Assembly (NCBI RefSeq): GCF_002237755.1
Contig: NZ_MWSJ01000002.1
Span: 248,001-312,000, forward strand
Length of the DNA: 64,000 nt
Reading direction: 5' to 3'
From: Lysinibacillus sp. KCTC 33748
GTDB lineage: Bacteria; Bacillota; Bacilli; Bacillales_A; Planococcaceae
Within the stretch, counting starts at the first letter, position 1. Every line of letters begins with the position of its first letter. This document shows, piece by piece, positions 34,504 to 43,664 of the stretch. The notes under the pieces are model-generated. The model was not told the DNA's origin and did no database searches. It was given only the letters and a program-made list of their open reading frames with translations. Both the position numbers and the translations under genes were made by a program.

Positions 34504-34720
34504 TCAATTCTTTCATCGAACTATAAAAAGAAGGATGACACGGAGAAGCCAGCAAAATAACTAAACTCAGACTATGAGTCTCCGGTGCAGCATAGCAGGC
34601 CTCTGTCTTATGAATAGACCGAACGAAGGAATGTAAGCGCAAATGACGCTAAGAGACATGGGAGGGTACGTCGTCATAAGTATCGCAGAGATCCATTGTG
34701 CATCACATAGTGGATTAAAA

Positions 34721-34939
34721 AGCTAATGATTTCCATTAGTTTTAGCGAAGCGTACACTCAGATTGTAAGTTATAACTATAAATTAAAAATACTGTTTATA
34801 AATCAAGTGAAAAAATATTTTTTCTTCATCACAAAGTGGTAGAAATAGTTGATACATCAATGTTTATAGAGGGAGGTTAGTGCAAGTAGGGATAAGATGA
34901 GAATATGCGTGTAAAAATATTTATTAAAGGGCTGTTTGT
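34721..34939. other. AT-rich gap after the IS element
   Basis: About 220 bases without a gene. A short stem CTAATG/CATTAG occurs near 34723. AAAGGG before 34940 is the ribosome site of the next, broken gene. Confidence 0.4.
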
Positions 34940-35877
34940 ATGCTTCATATGAATGTAATCAAAAAATTTAAAACCTCTTATCAAATTAAATTTTCGAATG
35001 CCTATCGTTTTTTATGCCATACAATGGGCAGTAAAACAATTATTTATGATACAGGTTCTTGGGAAAAAATAAAGGAGCTTAGTAAACCCAATAATCCAGG
35101 AGATATTCATTTTTCAGACAATGATGATTATTTATATATAAAAAACACAATCGGTACTGTATGTGTGTATGAAACGGTTGGATTTCAGTTAATCAAAAGC
35201 ATTAAATCAAATAAAAAATATCAACTTGTTGAAGGGGACTTTGTTTTAACTAATACTTCATTCATTATCCTTGATACATTGAAAACGAAAGACGGACATC
35301 AACTGGCATTAATCAACATTGAGAAGGGTGAGTTTAGAGTACTAACGCAATTTAAAGATTCAATTCCCCTAATTTATTTTAATCACTTTATCCAGGCTGA
35401 AAGTGCCTATTTATTTACTTTGAGTTATGTAAATAATGAAGATTACCGAGTCGAAAAAATAGTAAAAGTTAAAGAACCAATAAATAAAGAGTCCATAGAA
35501 ATATTAGATAACTTAGAAATTCGGAATTGGGATTCCATCATCTTTAACTCTATTAAAACGTATATATTGTGGTTCAAGATTATGACATAGTTATACTTGA
35601 TGGACAGTTTAAAGAAATTTTAAAGAAAGTCTGTTTATCAGAACAAGATTATCCTGACCACTTCGGTTATTTTCAACATATGCACCAGTCAAACGATGGA
35701 CGATATATTATCCTTACATATAGTGAGACAGTTTTAATCCTGCGATACGATGATTTAGAACCCATTTTAGTTGAAGAACTACAATATGCTTGTTTTGGGG
35801 AATTCAGCAACGATGATCGATTTATACTTATAGGAACGTGGGAGAATGGTTACATCCTTGAAAACACCCTACGTTAG
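34940..35877 (+). pseudogene. Beta-propeller-like (WD40-like) protein, frameshifted
   Basis: Two frames continue one protein. The first (34940-35590) has repeated short beta-strand patterns such as GSKTIIYDTGSWEKIKEL, DDYLYIKNTIGTVCVYETV and HQLALINIEKGEFRV. It ends at TAG 35588 after a shift near 35565. The second frame (from 35569) continues with VVQDYDIVILDGQFKEILKK and DDRFILIGTWENGYILENTL. Adding one base near TATATATTGTGG would restore about 311 residues. The four-stranded blade pattern suggests a WD40-like propeller. ATG 34940 has AAAGGG upstream. The lesion sits close to the IS element. Confidence 0.7.
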
Positions 35878-36028
35878 TGTCTTTGGAGAGGTGAAGGTCA
35901 CCGTTCTTCTCTTTCTAATAAGGGTTGTGAAATTCTTCACTTAAAGTAATGGGGTGCTTTAATTGAATATTCTCATCCCGAAATAATCAAACTTTTTTAT
36001 AAAAACCAAACTAGATAAATAAAGAACC

Positions 36029-36069
36029 AACTGTTTTGATCAAACCTTGTTTCAAAACAGTTGTTCTTT
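36029..36069 (+). terminator. Terminator-like hairpin
   Basis: AACTGTTTTGA/TCAAAACAGTT is a perfect 11-bp stem with a T-rich tail, about 150 bp past the propeller relic. Confidence 0.75.
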
Positions 36070-36139
36070 CTGTAGAAAATCAGCGTTTGCAACTTACTTT
36101 TAATTGAACTTTATTAAAAAGCTACATCTATATAAAAAT

Positions 36140-36176
36140 AAAAGCAGAATTAGTCCTTCAACTAATTCTGCAAAAA
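36140..36176 (-). terminator. Terminator of the LysM-NlpC/P60 gene
   Basis: GCAGAATTAGT/ACTAATTCTGC perfect stem with 6-nt loop. A-run on the right, so T-run when read leftwards. Confidence 0.8.
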
Positions 36177-36280
36177 ACTATTATAATGTGTAACATTCTA
36201 TTTGTCATATTGTTAAATCTTTAACAGTAGAAAATAACTTGACTTTTAATAAAAGATATCCCAACTGTTTTTCTTTTGCA

Positions 36281-36919
36281 TTATAAACGACCATATCCAG
36301 CAAAATGCTTTTTCCAATAAGTGCTATTGATGTTAGCAGTGGAAACACCATTGTTACTCGCGCTAATCATTTGGTTATTTCCAATATAAATGCCTACATG
36401 TGAGATACCAGCTTTATACGTATTAGAGAAAAATACTAAATCGCCTGCTTTGGGTGAACTTACTTTTTTAGCTGTACTATAAAAGCCTGCTGCTGACTTA
36501 CGAGCAGTCGAAATACCAGCATTATTAAAAACGTAAGTAACATAGCCTGAACAATCAAAACCTGTACTTGGTTTACTCCCGCCAAATGTATATCTTACGC
36601 CTAATTGTTGTTTAGCAATTTGTACTAGACTAGCAGTTGGTTTAGGTGTAGATATTGGTTTTGGTTTAACTGTTGATGTTGATGTAGTATTAACGTTTAA
36701 CTTTTGTCCAACGCGAATGGTTGAAGAAGATAAGTTATTCCATTTCATTAAAGTTTGATAGGAAACACCGTACTGATTGGCAATCTTCCATAAAGAATCA
36801 CCAGATTTTACAGTATAAGTTGCCGCCGATGCTGTGTCAATTGTTGAAAAAAGTACAGATGAACTTAAAACCAATGTAGCTAATTTCATACCCCATCTAT
36901 ACTTTTTATTCTTTTTCAT
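36281..36919 (-). CDS. LysM plus NlpC/P60 cell wall hydrolase
   Basis: A 212-residue secreted DL-endopeptidase of the LytE/CwlS type. There is a signal peptide (basic KKNKKYR, then a hydrophobic core, likely cut after ASA near residue 32), one LysM repeat (YTVKSGDSLWKIANQYG to QKLNVN, residues 34-77), a Thr/Pro/Lys linker, then an NlpC/P60 domain. Its catalytic Cys is in FDCSGYVTYVF near residue 124 and His in ISHVGIYIGN near 171. Only one LysM is present where LytE has three, so it is a compact version. ATG 36919 follows AGGAGG. A perfect palindrome overlaps its upstream region. Confidence 0.92.
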   Translation of the reverse strand: MKKNKKYRWGMKLATLVLSSSVLFSTIDTASAATYTVKSGDSLWKIANQYGVSYQTLMKWNNLSSSTIRVGQKLNVNTTSTSTVKPKPISTPKPTASLVQIAKQQLGVRYTFGGSKPSTGFDCSGYVTYVFNNAGISTARKSAAGFYSTAKKVSSPKAGDLVFFSNTYKAGISHVGIYIGNNQMISASNNGVSTANINSTYWKKHFAGYGRL

Positions 36920-36970
36920 AATATGTATCCTCCTAAATATTCAAAAACTTAATACATAAATGATATTAAC

Positions 36971-36986
36971 ATTGTAATATTACAAT
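36971..36986. promoter_or_regulatory. 16-bp perfect palindrome upstream of cell wall hydrolase
   Basis: ATTGTAATATTACAAT is fully self-complementary and lies 52-67 bp before the ATG. On the minus strand it sits just after a TTGACA box (36992-36997), so a bound dimer would block the promoter. Confidence 0.6.
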
Positions 36987-37255
36987 AGTATGTCAATAAA
37001 ATAACATTAAAGATACAAATTTTACTAATAATAATTAGGAAATCATCCACTTTATGGCTCATTATCTAAAGTCAGGGATAATAGAAGGTAAACGTATTTC
37101 TTATGGAAGGGGAATGACATTTATAGGAACGCAGTTTTATAGAAAAATGTATTTGAAGATGATAAAAATGAAATATTGGGGGATATTAAGTATCTAAATA
37201 AAGTGAATGTGGAGAGACCGGCTCTTGGTTTAAGACAAGGGACAGTCCCCGAAGT

Positions 37256-37648
37256 TTAATTTTTTTCCTTTTGAATGGCTTTACGTGCAAGTGCATCTGC
37301 AGCTTTATTTTGCGTGTCTGGAACCCATTTGATAAAAAATAAATCGAAGTTACTTACAAGTGTAAGTGCCTGCTCAAGATAAGGTTTAAATTCCTCATTT
37401 TTCACATATTCTTTTTCCATAGAGGCTACAACAATTTTTGAATCAGAGCGCACTGATATTAGGTTTGAACTAATCTTGAGTGCTTCCTCAAGTCCGCGTA
37501 CTAATGCAGTAAACTCGGCAATGTGGTTATTGGTCTGTCCTATATACTCACTTATTTGTATATGGTGGCCCTCACCTTTAATAAATATTCCAATACCACT
37601 GGGGCCAGGGTTTCCTGCACTAGCAGCATCAATGTAAACTTCTAACAT
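37256..37648 (-). CDS. RNase H-like protein (YpeP type)
   Basis: A 130-residue RNase HI-fold protein. The acidic centre is visible as VYIDAASAGNPGPSG (Asp near residue 7), HIAEFTALVRGLEEAL (Glu near 46), VRSDSKIVVASM (Asp near 70) and NKAADALARKA (Asp near 118), all four residues of the RNase H active site. It resembles B. subtilis YpeP-like proteins rather than RnhB. YpeQ-like gene follows on the other side, as in the B. subtilis yp region. ATG 37648 has GTAGGG upstream, a modest ribosome site. A REP-like GGGACAGTCCCC lies beyond its stop. Confidence 0.85.
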   Translation of the reverse strand: MLEVYIDAASAGNPGPSGIGIFIKGEGHHIQISEYIGQTNNHIAEFTALVRGLEEALKISSNLISVRSDSKIVVASMEKEYVKNEEFKPYLEQALTLVSNFDLFFIKWVPDTQNKAADALARKAIQKEKN

Positions 37649-37819
37649 AAAATCCCTACTTTTTGATTTAGATTTTACATTAATTGTACATCAATAGTGC
37701 TTTTTCACAATATTTTAGTTGAAGATAAATATGGATAAACAAAATAGTTGCTTGTTCAAAATGTTAACTTCATAATAGTAAGAAGCGAAATTTGGACGTG
37801 AAAGGAGCGAGAGTTCAAA

Positions 37820-38011
37820 TTGGATAAAGTGACGGTTATGAAAGATATTGATGAACTACATGATATGTATTGTGTTGATTGCTTAGTGATCAAGCAATTA
37901 CGAAAAGAGCGTGGAAAATCTGGAGCTCATCGCTTCTGTATTGAAGCCTGCACAATAGGCGAGCGACTACAATTTCTTGGAGAAGAGCTCATGAAGGTAT
38001 ATAGTAAATAA
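37820..38011 (+). CDS. ypeQ: Small zinc-finger protein (YpeQ type)
   Basis: A 63-residue protein with two Cys pairs or triads: DMYCVDCLVIKQLRKERGK and AHRFCIEACTIGERLQFLG, giving the Cys-x2-Cys ... His-x2-Cys-x3-Cys pattern of the YpeQ family. It probably binds one zinc; its role is unknown. The start is TTG 37820, after AAAGGAGCGAG. It is divergent from the YpeP-like gene, its usual neighbour in bacilli. Confidence 0.8.
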   Translation: MDKVTVMKDIDELHDMYCVDCLVIKQLRKERGKSGAHRFCIEACTIGERLQFLGEELMKVYSK

Positions 38012-38156
38012 TGTTTTCACATATTGCAAAAATGTCTTTGAAGTAATCATAGTACTAAACGGTCTATGTTTAAATAAAGTAAAGCTTAATGATAAAAAAT
38101 TTTTAACTTAATTTGATGCATAAATAACAATATGTTCGAAAGAATTACCGTAAAAT

Positions 38157-38203
38157 AAGCTACTTTTTTGTTGGTTCACTACCGATAACAAATGTAGCTT
38201 TTC
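38157..38203 (+). terminator. Terminator-like hairpin after ypeQ
   Basis: AAGCTAC/GTAGCTT with a 30-nt loop and short T-run; weaker than most in this window. Confidence 0.45.
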
Positions 38204-38210
38204 TATGGTG

Positions 38211-38257
38211 AAAAAATGCGCCACATACTCTAAGATCTGTTTAGAGCGTGTAGCGCA
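38211..38257 (-). terminator. Terminator of the SEC-C gene
   Basis: TGCGC..ACA..CTCTAA pairs with TTAGAG..TGT..GCGCA. Read leftwards it ends in TTTTTT. Confidence 0.75.
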
Positions 38258-38272
38258 ATATAATTTTAAGTA

Positions 38273-39256
38273 TTATTTAGTTTCAGCATAGGTACTTAAG
38301 TCTTGGTAGTATTTTGTGAGAGAGGAAGCTGAAATATCGAACGTCGCTGCAATTTCTTTTACTGTCATTGATAGCGGCTCGAACAGCTCTTTCTCTTGAC
38401 CATATCGAATCGCACCAGCAGCGATCGCAGCCTCTTTGCGCGCAGATGGTTGTCCTTCAATTAAGTAGTCTTCTAAAAGCTCTAACATAGGAGCTGTTTC
38501 ACGATCATTTTGCTCAAGGAAATCTTTTACTTGTGTGATTACATTGCTCTCAAAATTCGTGAATTCCTCGCCTTTATAACCGTTTGACACTAGTAATTCC
38601 CAGAAGGATAAATGCTCTTCTTTTAAGAATGCGCCAATCTTCTTCTCAGAAGCCTCGAAATTTTTATTAAATTGCTCAAACACTTTAGCGTGATCTTCCG
38701 GGAAGAAGATTAGCGTTGAAACAGCTAAATAATGCTCTGATTTTTTTGTACCATCCGGTAAGATGAATGCAAAGACATGCATACCTTCAGGGATTGGTTT
38801 ATCATTTTCACGACGAATATAAATTTCTTCTTTTGATAACACATGTGTAGCCTTGAAATATTTTTCTTCTACAACAGACACAGAACCAATAAATAGACGA
38901 GGTTGTGACCAGCCTTCTAACACTTTTACTGTAGAAGGTCTTACCGCTTTTTTCTTTGTTTTCTTTAAGTAACCTTTCCAAATAGATGGCTCTTGATGGA
39001 AGAAGAAGTCGTCTAACGCGATTGCTTCAATTAGCTCTCTTTGTAGTACGCTCTCTAATTTAGGCTGCCATGTACCTACATGCTCGATATAAGCACGAAC
39101 ATCTTTGCGTTCTGGATATTCTAAGTAAAATGTTTGTAGTACACGTTCTAATTCTTCGATTGCTACAGTTTCTACTGTAACCTGCTGTTTGCCTTCACAA
39201 CATTTTTTGTATTTTTTGCCGCTACCGCAAGGGCATGGATCATTACGTTTTACCAT
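38273..39256 (-). CDS. SEC-C motif protein with C-terminal HTH-like helix pair
   Basis: A 327-residue protein. The N-terminal SEC-C zinc motif is RNDPCPCGSGKKYKKCC (Cys-x-Cys...Cys-Cys), as at the end of SecA. A long middle domain (residues about 30-270) with no recognised motif follows, and the C-terminus MTVKEIAATFDISASSLTKYY looks like a helix-turn-helix. The combination suggests a nucleic-acid or ribosome-associated adaptor, but this is inference. ATG 39256 is used; AAAGGAAG upstream is slightly distant (11-13 nt), and GTG 39268 would touch it. Confidence 0.78.
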   Translation of the reverse strand: MVKRNDPCPCGSGKKYKKCCEGKQQVTVETVAIEELERVLQTFYLEYPERKDVRAYIEHVGTWQPKLESVLQRELIEAIALDDFFFHQEPSIWKGYLKKTKKKAVRPSTVKVLEGWSQPRLFIGSVSVVEEKYFKATHVLSKEEIYIRRENDKPIPEGMHVFAFILPDGTKKSEHYLAVSTLIFFPEDHAKVFEQFNKNFEASEKKIGAFLKEEHLSFWELLVSNGYKGEEFTNFESNVITQVKDFLEQNDRETAPMLELLEDYLIEGQPSARKEAAIAAGAIRYGQEKELFEPLSMTVKEIAATFDISASSLTKYYQDLSTYAETK

Positions 39257-39425
39257 AATTAGAAACACTTCCTTTGAAAATTGTTAGTCGAATTTTGCTA
39301 AATAAATTGCATCTACTTAATAATAACGGTACATTTGTATGAAGAAAAATGATTGTCTATTTAGAAATATCAAAAAAAGGACGCCCTGATTCTATTATAT
39401 GAACATATTTTCCAACTTAGAACTA

Positions 39426-39468
39426 GAAAAAGAAAACCATCTACGCTTTAGAAATAGCATAGATGGTT
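39426..39468 (-). terminator. Terminator of pepF
   Basis: AACCATCTA..GC pairs with GC..TAGATGGTT. Read leftwards it is followed by a T-rich tract. Confidence 0.8.
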
Positions 39469-39479
39469 CTAAGCTTTGT

Positions 39480-41288
39480 TTAACTTTTGATAGCTTCCAT
39501 TTCTGTCGTTAATCGTTCAAGCTCATCAACGAGGTGACCAATGTAAGCTATCGTATCTCGAAGCGGCTGGTCTGTTGTAACATCGACACCCGCCATTTGA
39601 GCTAGCTCTACAGGTGATTTCGTACCGCCAGCTTGAAGGACTGCTAACCACTCATCTACCGCCAGCTTACCTTCTTTTAAGATACGCTTGGATACTTGTG
39701 TAGAAATTGTTAAGCCAGCACTGTATGTGTATGGATATAAGCCCATATAATAGTGTGGCTGACGCATCCATGTAAGTTCTGCACCTTCAGAAATGTCGAC
39801 AGCTTCGCCCCAGAAATCTTCAAGGACAGAACGTTTTAATTGATTTAAAACTGAAGCATTAACAGCTTCACCTGCGTCAATTAATTCATATACTTTTCGT
39901 TGGTATGCTGCCTCTAGTAAGTGTGTGACGAAATTATGATAGTATGTTTTGGACACAATGTTTGAAATAACCCAACGTTTGAAACGAGGATCTTCGTTAT
40001 GGGTTAATAAATAATTGGCTAGAAGCATTTCATTCATTGTTGATGGTGCCTCGATAAAGTATAACGAAGGACGACTATTAAAATAAGATTGATGGGCATG
40101 TGCATTTACAAAGTGACCTGCATGTCCTAGCTCATGAATTAGCGTAAATACTTCATTCATACGTTCATTCCAAGACATTAAAATATAAGGATGATTACCA
40201 TATGGACTTGAACAGAATGCCCCAGTAGATTTTCCTTTGTTTGTTGCATAATCAATCCAGCGCTCGTTAAATGCTTTTTCAATCATGTTCTTGTAATCCT
40301 CGCCCATAACCGATAATGCATTTTCAACATATTCTTTTGCTTCCGACATTGTTAATTTTGGATCATACTCTGGATCTAACGCTATTTTTAAGTCTGCAAA
40401 AGTCATGTTCTCGATGCCGTTCGCTTGTTGAATAAGCTTTGCGTAACGGCGCATATGAGGCGCAAGCTCTTTTGTAATAAGATCTATTTGACGGTTATAA
40501 AGTGAGCGATCAACATCCTGATCAAACAATAAATAATCAATGATAGAATCAAAGCCTCGTAATTCCGCCATTGTTTTTTCCTGTTGAATATGTGTGTTAT
40601 AAATTTTTGCAGTTGTGTGCTGATAATCTCGTAACTTACCAGAAAATGCTTCAAATGCAGCACGACGTACGTTTGTAGCAGCCTCAAACTCCCAGTTGTT
40701 TTCGTATAATACAAAACTTAATGGATGCTTTTCACCATTTGCCTCAAACTGTCCAAAATGCATATCAACAAGCTTTGTCGTATTATATGTTTCATAAGGT
40801 GTCTTAAAAGTTGAACTAAATGCAGCTAATGCTTTTTCCACTTCAGGGTGCAGCTGATAAGGCTTTTGCTTTAACAATTCCTCTAAGTAAACTTTGTAAA
40901 TAGGACTCAACTCAGTGGCCTCTTGTAAAATCGCTTCGTCCAGTGCTAGTAATTCACTGCGTACGAAAGAAAATGCACTACTTATTTTACCCACCGCAGT
41001 ACTGTATTTGGCAGAACGTATTTGCGCTACATTATCTGTAAGATCTGTTTGACTATTTAAATTTGCATATGTGCCAATAGGGACAATGCTTTTTTGTAAT
41101 TCTTCAAAAGCTGTTAAAACTTCAATTACTTTTTGCGCATCCGTAATTGTACCTTGATACTTGCGTTCAAAGCTTAGTGCATCCTCTACAAGCTGAGCTA
41201 AAATAGGCTCAAAATCCGCATCATTTTCAAATAAGTCTTTTAAATTCCACGTTTCTTCTACGGGTACATCTTTTCGTAATACTTCCAT
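39480..41288 (-). CDS. pepF: Oligoendopeptidase F
   Basis: A 602-residue cytosolic M3B metallopeptidase that cleaves oligopeptides. The zinc site HELGH is in FTLIHELGHAGHFVNAH near residue 388, with the third ligand Glu in YFIEAPSTMNEMLL about 25 residues on. The length and N-terminal WNLKDLFENDADFEP fit PepF. ATG 41288 is preceded by AAGGGG at 9 nt; the codon before it (TTG 41291) is in frame but less well placed. Single gene with a terminator. Confidence 0.94.
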   Translation of the reverse strand: MEVLRKDVPVEETWNLKDLFENDADFEPILAQLVEDALSFERKYQGTITDAQKVIEVLTAFEELQKSIVPIGTYANLNSQTDLTDNVAQIRSAKYSTAVGKISSAFSFVRSELLALDEAILQEATELSPIYKVYLEELLKQKPYQLHPEVEKALAAFSSTFKTPYETYNTTKLVDMHFGQFEANGEKHPLSFVLYENNWEFEAATNVRRAAFEAFSGKLRDYQHTTAKIYNTHIQQEKTMAELRGFDSIIDYLLFDQDVDRSLYNRQIDLITKELAPHMRRYAKLIQQANGIENMTFADLKIALDPEYDPKLTMSEAKEYVENALSVMGEDYKNMIEKAFNERWIDYATNKGKSTGAFCSSPYGNHPYILMSWNERMNEVFTLIHELGHAGHFVNAHAHQSYFNSRPSLYFIEAPSTMNEMLLANYLLTHNEDPRFKRWVISNIVSKTYYHNFVTHLLEAAYQRKVYELIDAGEAVNASVLNQLKRSVLEDFWGEAVDISEGAELTWMRQPHYYMGLYPYTYSAGLTISTQVSKRILKEGKLAVDEWLAVLQAGGTKSPVELAQMAGVDVTTDQPLRDTIAYIGHLVDELERLTTEMEAIKS

Positions 41289-41458
41289 CAATTAACACCC
41301 CTTATGTGTAAGTGTCTCCATTATAACGAAACTATTTCGGAAAGTGAAATAATTATAGAGAATAGTTTAAATATTTTTAAAAATAGAATAATAGCGCGGA
41401 AACTTATGTTCGTGTTTAGTATAATGGATGTAAAGAAAGGAGGAGGAATGAAGTTATA

Positions 41459-42409
41459 ATGCAGTTAGTTTGGGAAAAACCAGACGTATATAAACTTAGC
41501 CAAGTGAATCAAGATAATTTATGGAAGAAGTTAATTGCGGATTTGTTTGAAGATTTTTTGTTGTTCTTTTTGCCAGAGTTACATGCAGAAGTGAATTTTT
41601 CAAAGCAAGTGGAGTTTTTACAACAGGAGCTTTTCAAAGAAATTATTGAGCATCGTCAAGGGCGCAAAATAGCTGATCAAATTGCGAAGGTTCATTAAAA
41701 AAATGGGAAAGAACAATGGATTCTTGTCCATACGGAAATACAAGCTGGAGATGAAGTGCATTTTGCGAAGCGCATGTCTGAGTATTTCTATCGTATTAGG
41801 AATCGATATGGTAAGAAGATTGTGGCTATTGCTATTTTTACGGATAAGAGTACTAATAGCACGAACTGGTACCATGAAAAGTATTATGGTACAGAATTAA
41901 TGTACACTTTTAATAAATTTGTTGTATCTGATTTTGATGAAGAAGAATTGAAAAAGTCAACGAAGCTACTTAGTAAAGTATTACTAGCATCTCTTTATTT
42001 GAAACGTACAAAAAGTGAATTGAATCTTCGTAGTGCGTACAAAAGAACTTTACTAAGAGAAGTATGGTCATTAAAAAATGTTGAACGAGCAGAAGTAAAT
42101 GCGTTGCTTTATTTTATTGATTATTTATTGAAACTACCAAGAGCTATGTCTGAGCAACTTGTAAGAGATGTAAAAGAGGAAATTAGAGGGGAGGAAGAAA
42201 TGTTGCATCAATATAAAGAAGATTTACCACCGACACTTGCTGGAGTATTGGAATTAGAAAGGCAGGAGGGCATTGAGCTGGGAATTGAACGTGGCATGAA
42301 ACAAATAATTTTTGGTTTATTTGAAAAGGGTGCTGAAGACGAATGGATTGCAGAGGTTTCGAAGCTTCCAGTGACAAAAATTAAGGAAATTCGTAAGGAA
42401 CTTAAATAG
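41459..42409 (+). pseudogene. Rpn-family nuclease, split by an in-frame TAA
   Basis: A single frame from ATG 41459 to 42409 is interrupted only by TAA at 41696. The left part ends RQGRKIADQIAKVH and the right part begins KNGKEQWILVHTEIQAGD, which is the continuous PD-(D/E)XK core of recombination-promoting nuclease / transposase-like proteins (Asp/Glu..Glu-x-Gln). The C-terminus has the typical ELERQEGIELGIERGMKQ repeat and a final LPVTKIKEIRKEL helix. An AAA to TAA change would explain the stop. GGAGGAGGAATG precedes the start. Confidence 0.8.
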
Positions 42410-42549
42410 TCTAATTCTGTAGTGAGACAAATTGCCAATCAAATGACCTTTAAAAATTGTTTGTGTTAATGGAAAAAAATGTGTGTATAGCAAATACACT
42501 TTGCTACGCATACTATTTCTAGAACAACTGGCACATTGGAGGAGAAACA

Positions 42550-42990
42550 ATGACACAAAACTTAAACAAACAATTAAATAAACTTGTCGCTACATGGTCT
42601 GTACTTTATACGAAATTGCACAATTATCATTGGTATGTTAAAGGAAATGCCTTCTTTACACTACATGCAAAATTTGAAGAATTATATAATGAAACAACAT
42701 TAAATCTAGATGAAATTGCAGAGCGCATTCTTTCGAAGGATGGACAACCAGTCGCTACGTTAAAAGAACATCTTGAACTGTCCTTTATCGAGGAAGCGAC
42801 TGGGAATGAGACGACGGAGGAAATGGTGGTTACAACCATTGCAGATTTCCAAAAAATTATGAAATCTTTACATTCAACAATGGGACTTGCAGGAGAAGAA
42901 GGGGACGATCGAACAGAGGATTTACTGAATGCTATGTACCAGTCCCTTGAAAAGCATACATGGATGTTAAAGGCCTTCCTTGGGCACTAA
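42550..42990 (+). CDS. dps: Dps-family DNA-binding ferritin
   Basis: A 146-residue four-helix Dps protein. The ferroxidase ligands appear as YTKLHNYHWYVKG (His) and HAKFEELYNETTLNLDEIAERIL (Asp/Glu, residues about 40-62). It would form a 12-subunit shell, store iron with peroxide as oxidant and shield DNA. The start ATG 42550 has TTGGAGGAG upstream. No PerR or Fur box is evident upstream. Single gene with a terminator. Confidence 0.93.
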   Translation: MTQNLNKQLNKLVATWSVLYTKLHNYHWYVKGNAFFTLHAKFEELYNETTLNLDEIAERILSKDGQPVATLKEHLELSFIEEATGNETTEEMVVTTIADFQKIMKSLHSTMGLAGEEGDDRTEDLLNAMYQSLEKHTWMLKAFLGH

Positions 42991-43008
42991 AACCACAAAT
43001 AAATGATA

Positions 43009-43051
43009 GGCAATGGAAACTCGTTCATGCATTTCCATTGTCTGTTTTTTT
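43009..43051 (+). terminator. Terminator of dps
   Basis: GGCAATGGAAA pairs with TTTCCATTGTC around 12 nt, followed by T7. Confidence 0.85.
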
Positions 43052-43191
43052 GTTGTTTCAAAAGATAGACATATTTCACAAAGAAATAACATATATTACA
43101 GTTCGGAAAAGAATGGGCAAAATATGTTTGTTTTTGAATAGGAAGGGTAGATAGTTAGTTAGTAAGCCATACAAGTTAGGAGGAATTGAAC

Positions 43192-43539
43192 ATGATAAAT
43201 GAACAAAGCCCACAAATTGAAGTGGCCCATACAAGGGAAGAAATGCTTCATATTTTAGAAAGTATGCGATTAGAAGCATATCAAATAGAGGACATTCATG
43301 TTATTGCAAAGGATCCAAGCCAATTTGAGGATGTAGAATGGGGTATTAATGTTAAAACCCATGAGGCAGGGAATTGGGTAGATCAATTTAAGTCTTGGTT
43401 TACCGGTGAATCGGCCGTGACGGAAGGATTAAAGCGTTTTGATCTTACAGAGGGACAAACCGCTTACTATTCTCATCTCGTAGAACAAGGTGTCATCGTA
43501 GTATTTGCTGAGCCTACAATTGAACCTATGACGACATAG
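43192..43539 (+). CDS. General stress protein, YflT/GSP17M type
   Basis: A 115-residue cytosolic protein resembling the YflT / general stress protein 17M domain. It opens with IEVAHTREEMLHILESMRLEAYQIEDIHVI, followed by WVDQFKSWFTGESAVTEGLKRF and the closing GVIVVFAE. In B. subtilis such genes are sigma-B dependent; I see no clear sigma-B promoter here. ATG 43192 lies 8 nt after AGGAGG. Confidence 0.82.
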   Translation: MINEQSPQIEVAHTREEMLHILESMRLEAYQIEDIHVIAKDPSQFEDVEWGINVKTHEAGNWVDQFKSWFTGESAVTEGLKRFDLTEGQTAYYSHLVEQGVIVVFAEPTIEPMTT

Positions 43540-43603
43540 TGAAAGGTGATTGAAAGTCATCTTCATTCACATAATAGGGAATATTTCCTTAGTACAATAC
43601 GAT

Positions 43604-43640
43604 AAACAGAGTGATTGCACATGCATCACTCTGTTTATTT
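43604..43640. terminator. Bidirectional terminator
   Basis: AAACAGAGTGAT pairs with ATCACTCTGTTT around 9 nt between converging genes. Confidence 0.85.
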
Positions 43641-43664
43641 GTGTAGAAAGGTTTCAAAATTGAT

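Larger units (their letters stand above)
33097..34720 (+). mobile_element. IS110-family insertion sequence (ends approximate)
   Basis: One transposase gene flanked by about 130 bp and 200 bp of structured noncoding DNA. The 11-bp CGGTGCAGCAT occurs on both sides (33110-33120 and 34588-34598) in the same orientation. No terminal inverted repeats were found, as expected for the IS110 group. The exact ends cannot be set without an empty site. Confidence 0.6.

Noticed and set aside
37226-37256. REP-like GGGACAGTCCCC
   Set aside because: A single short palindrome beside the RNase H-like gene; too little to call a repeat family here.
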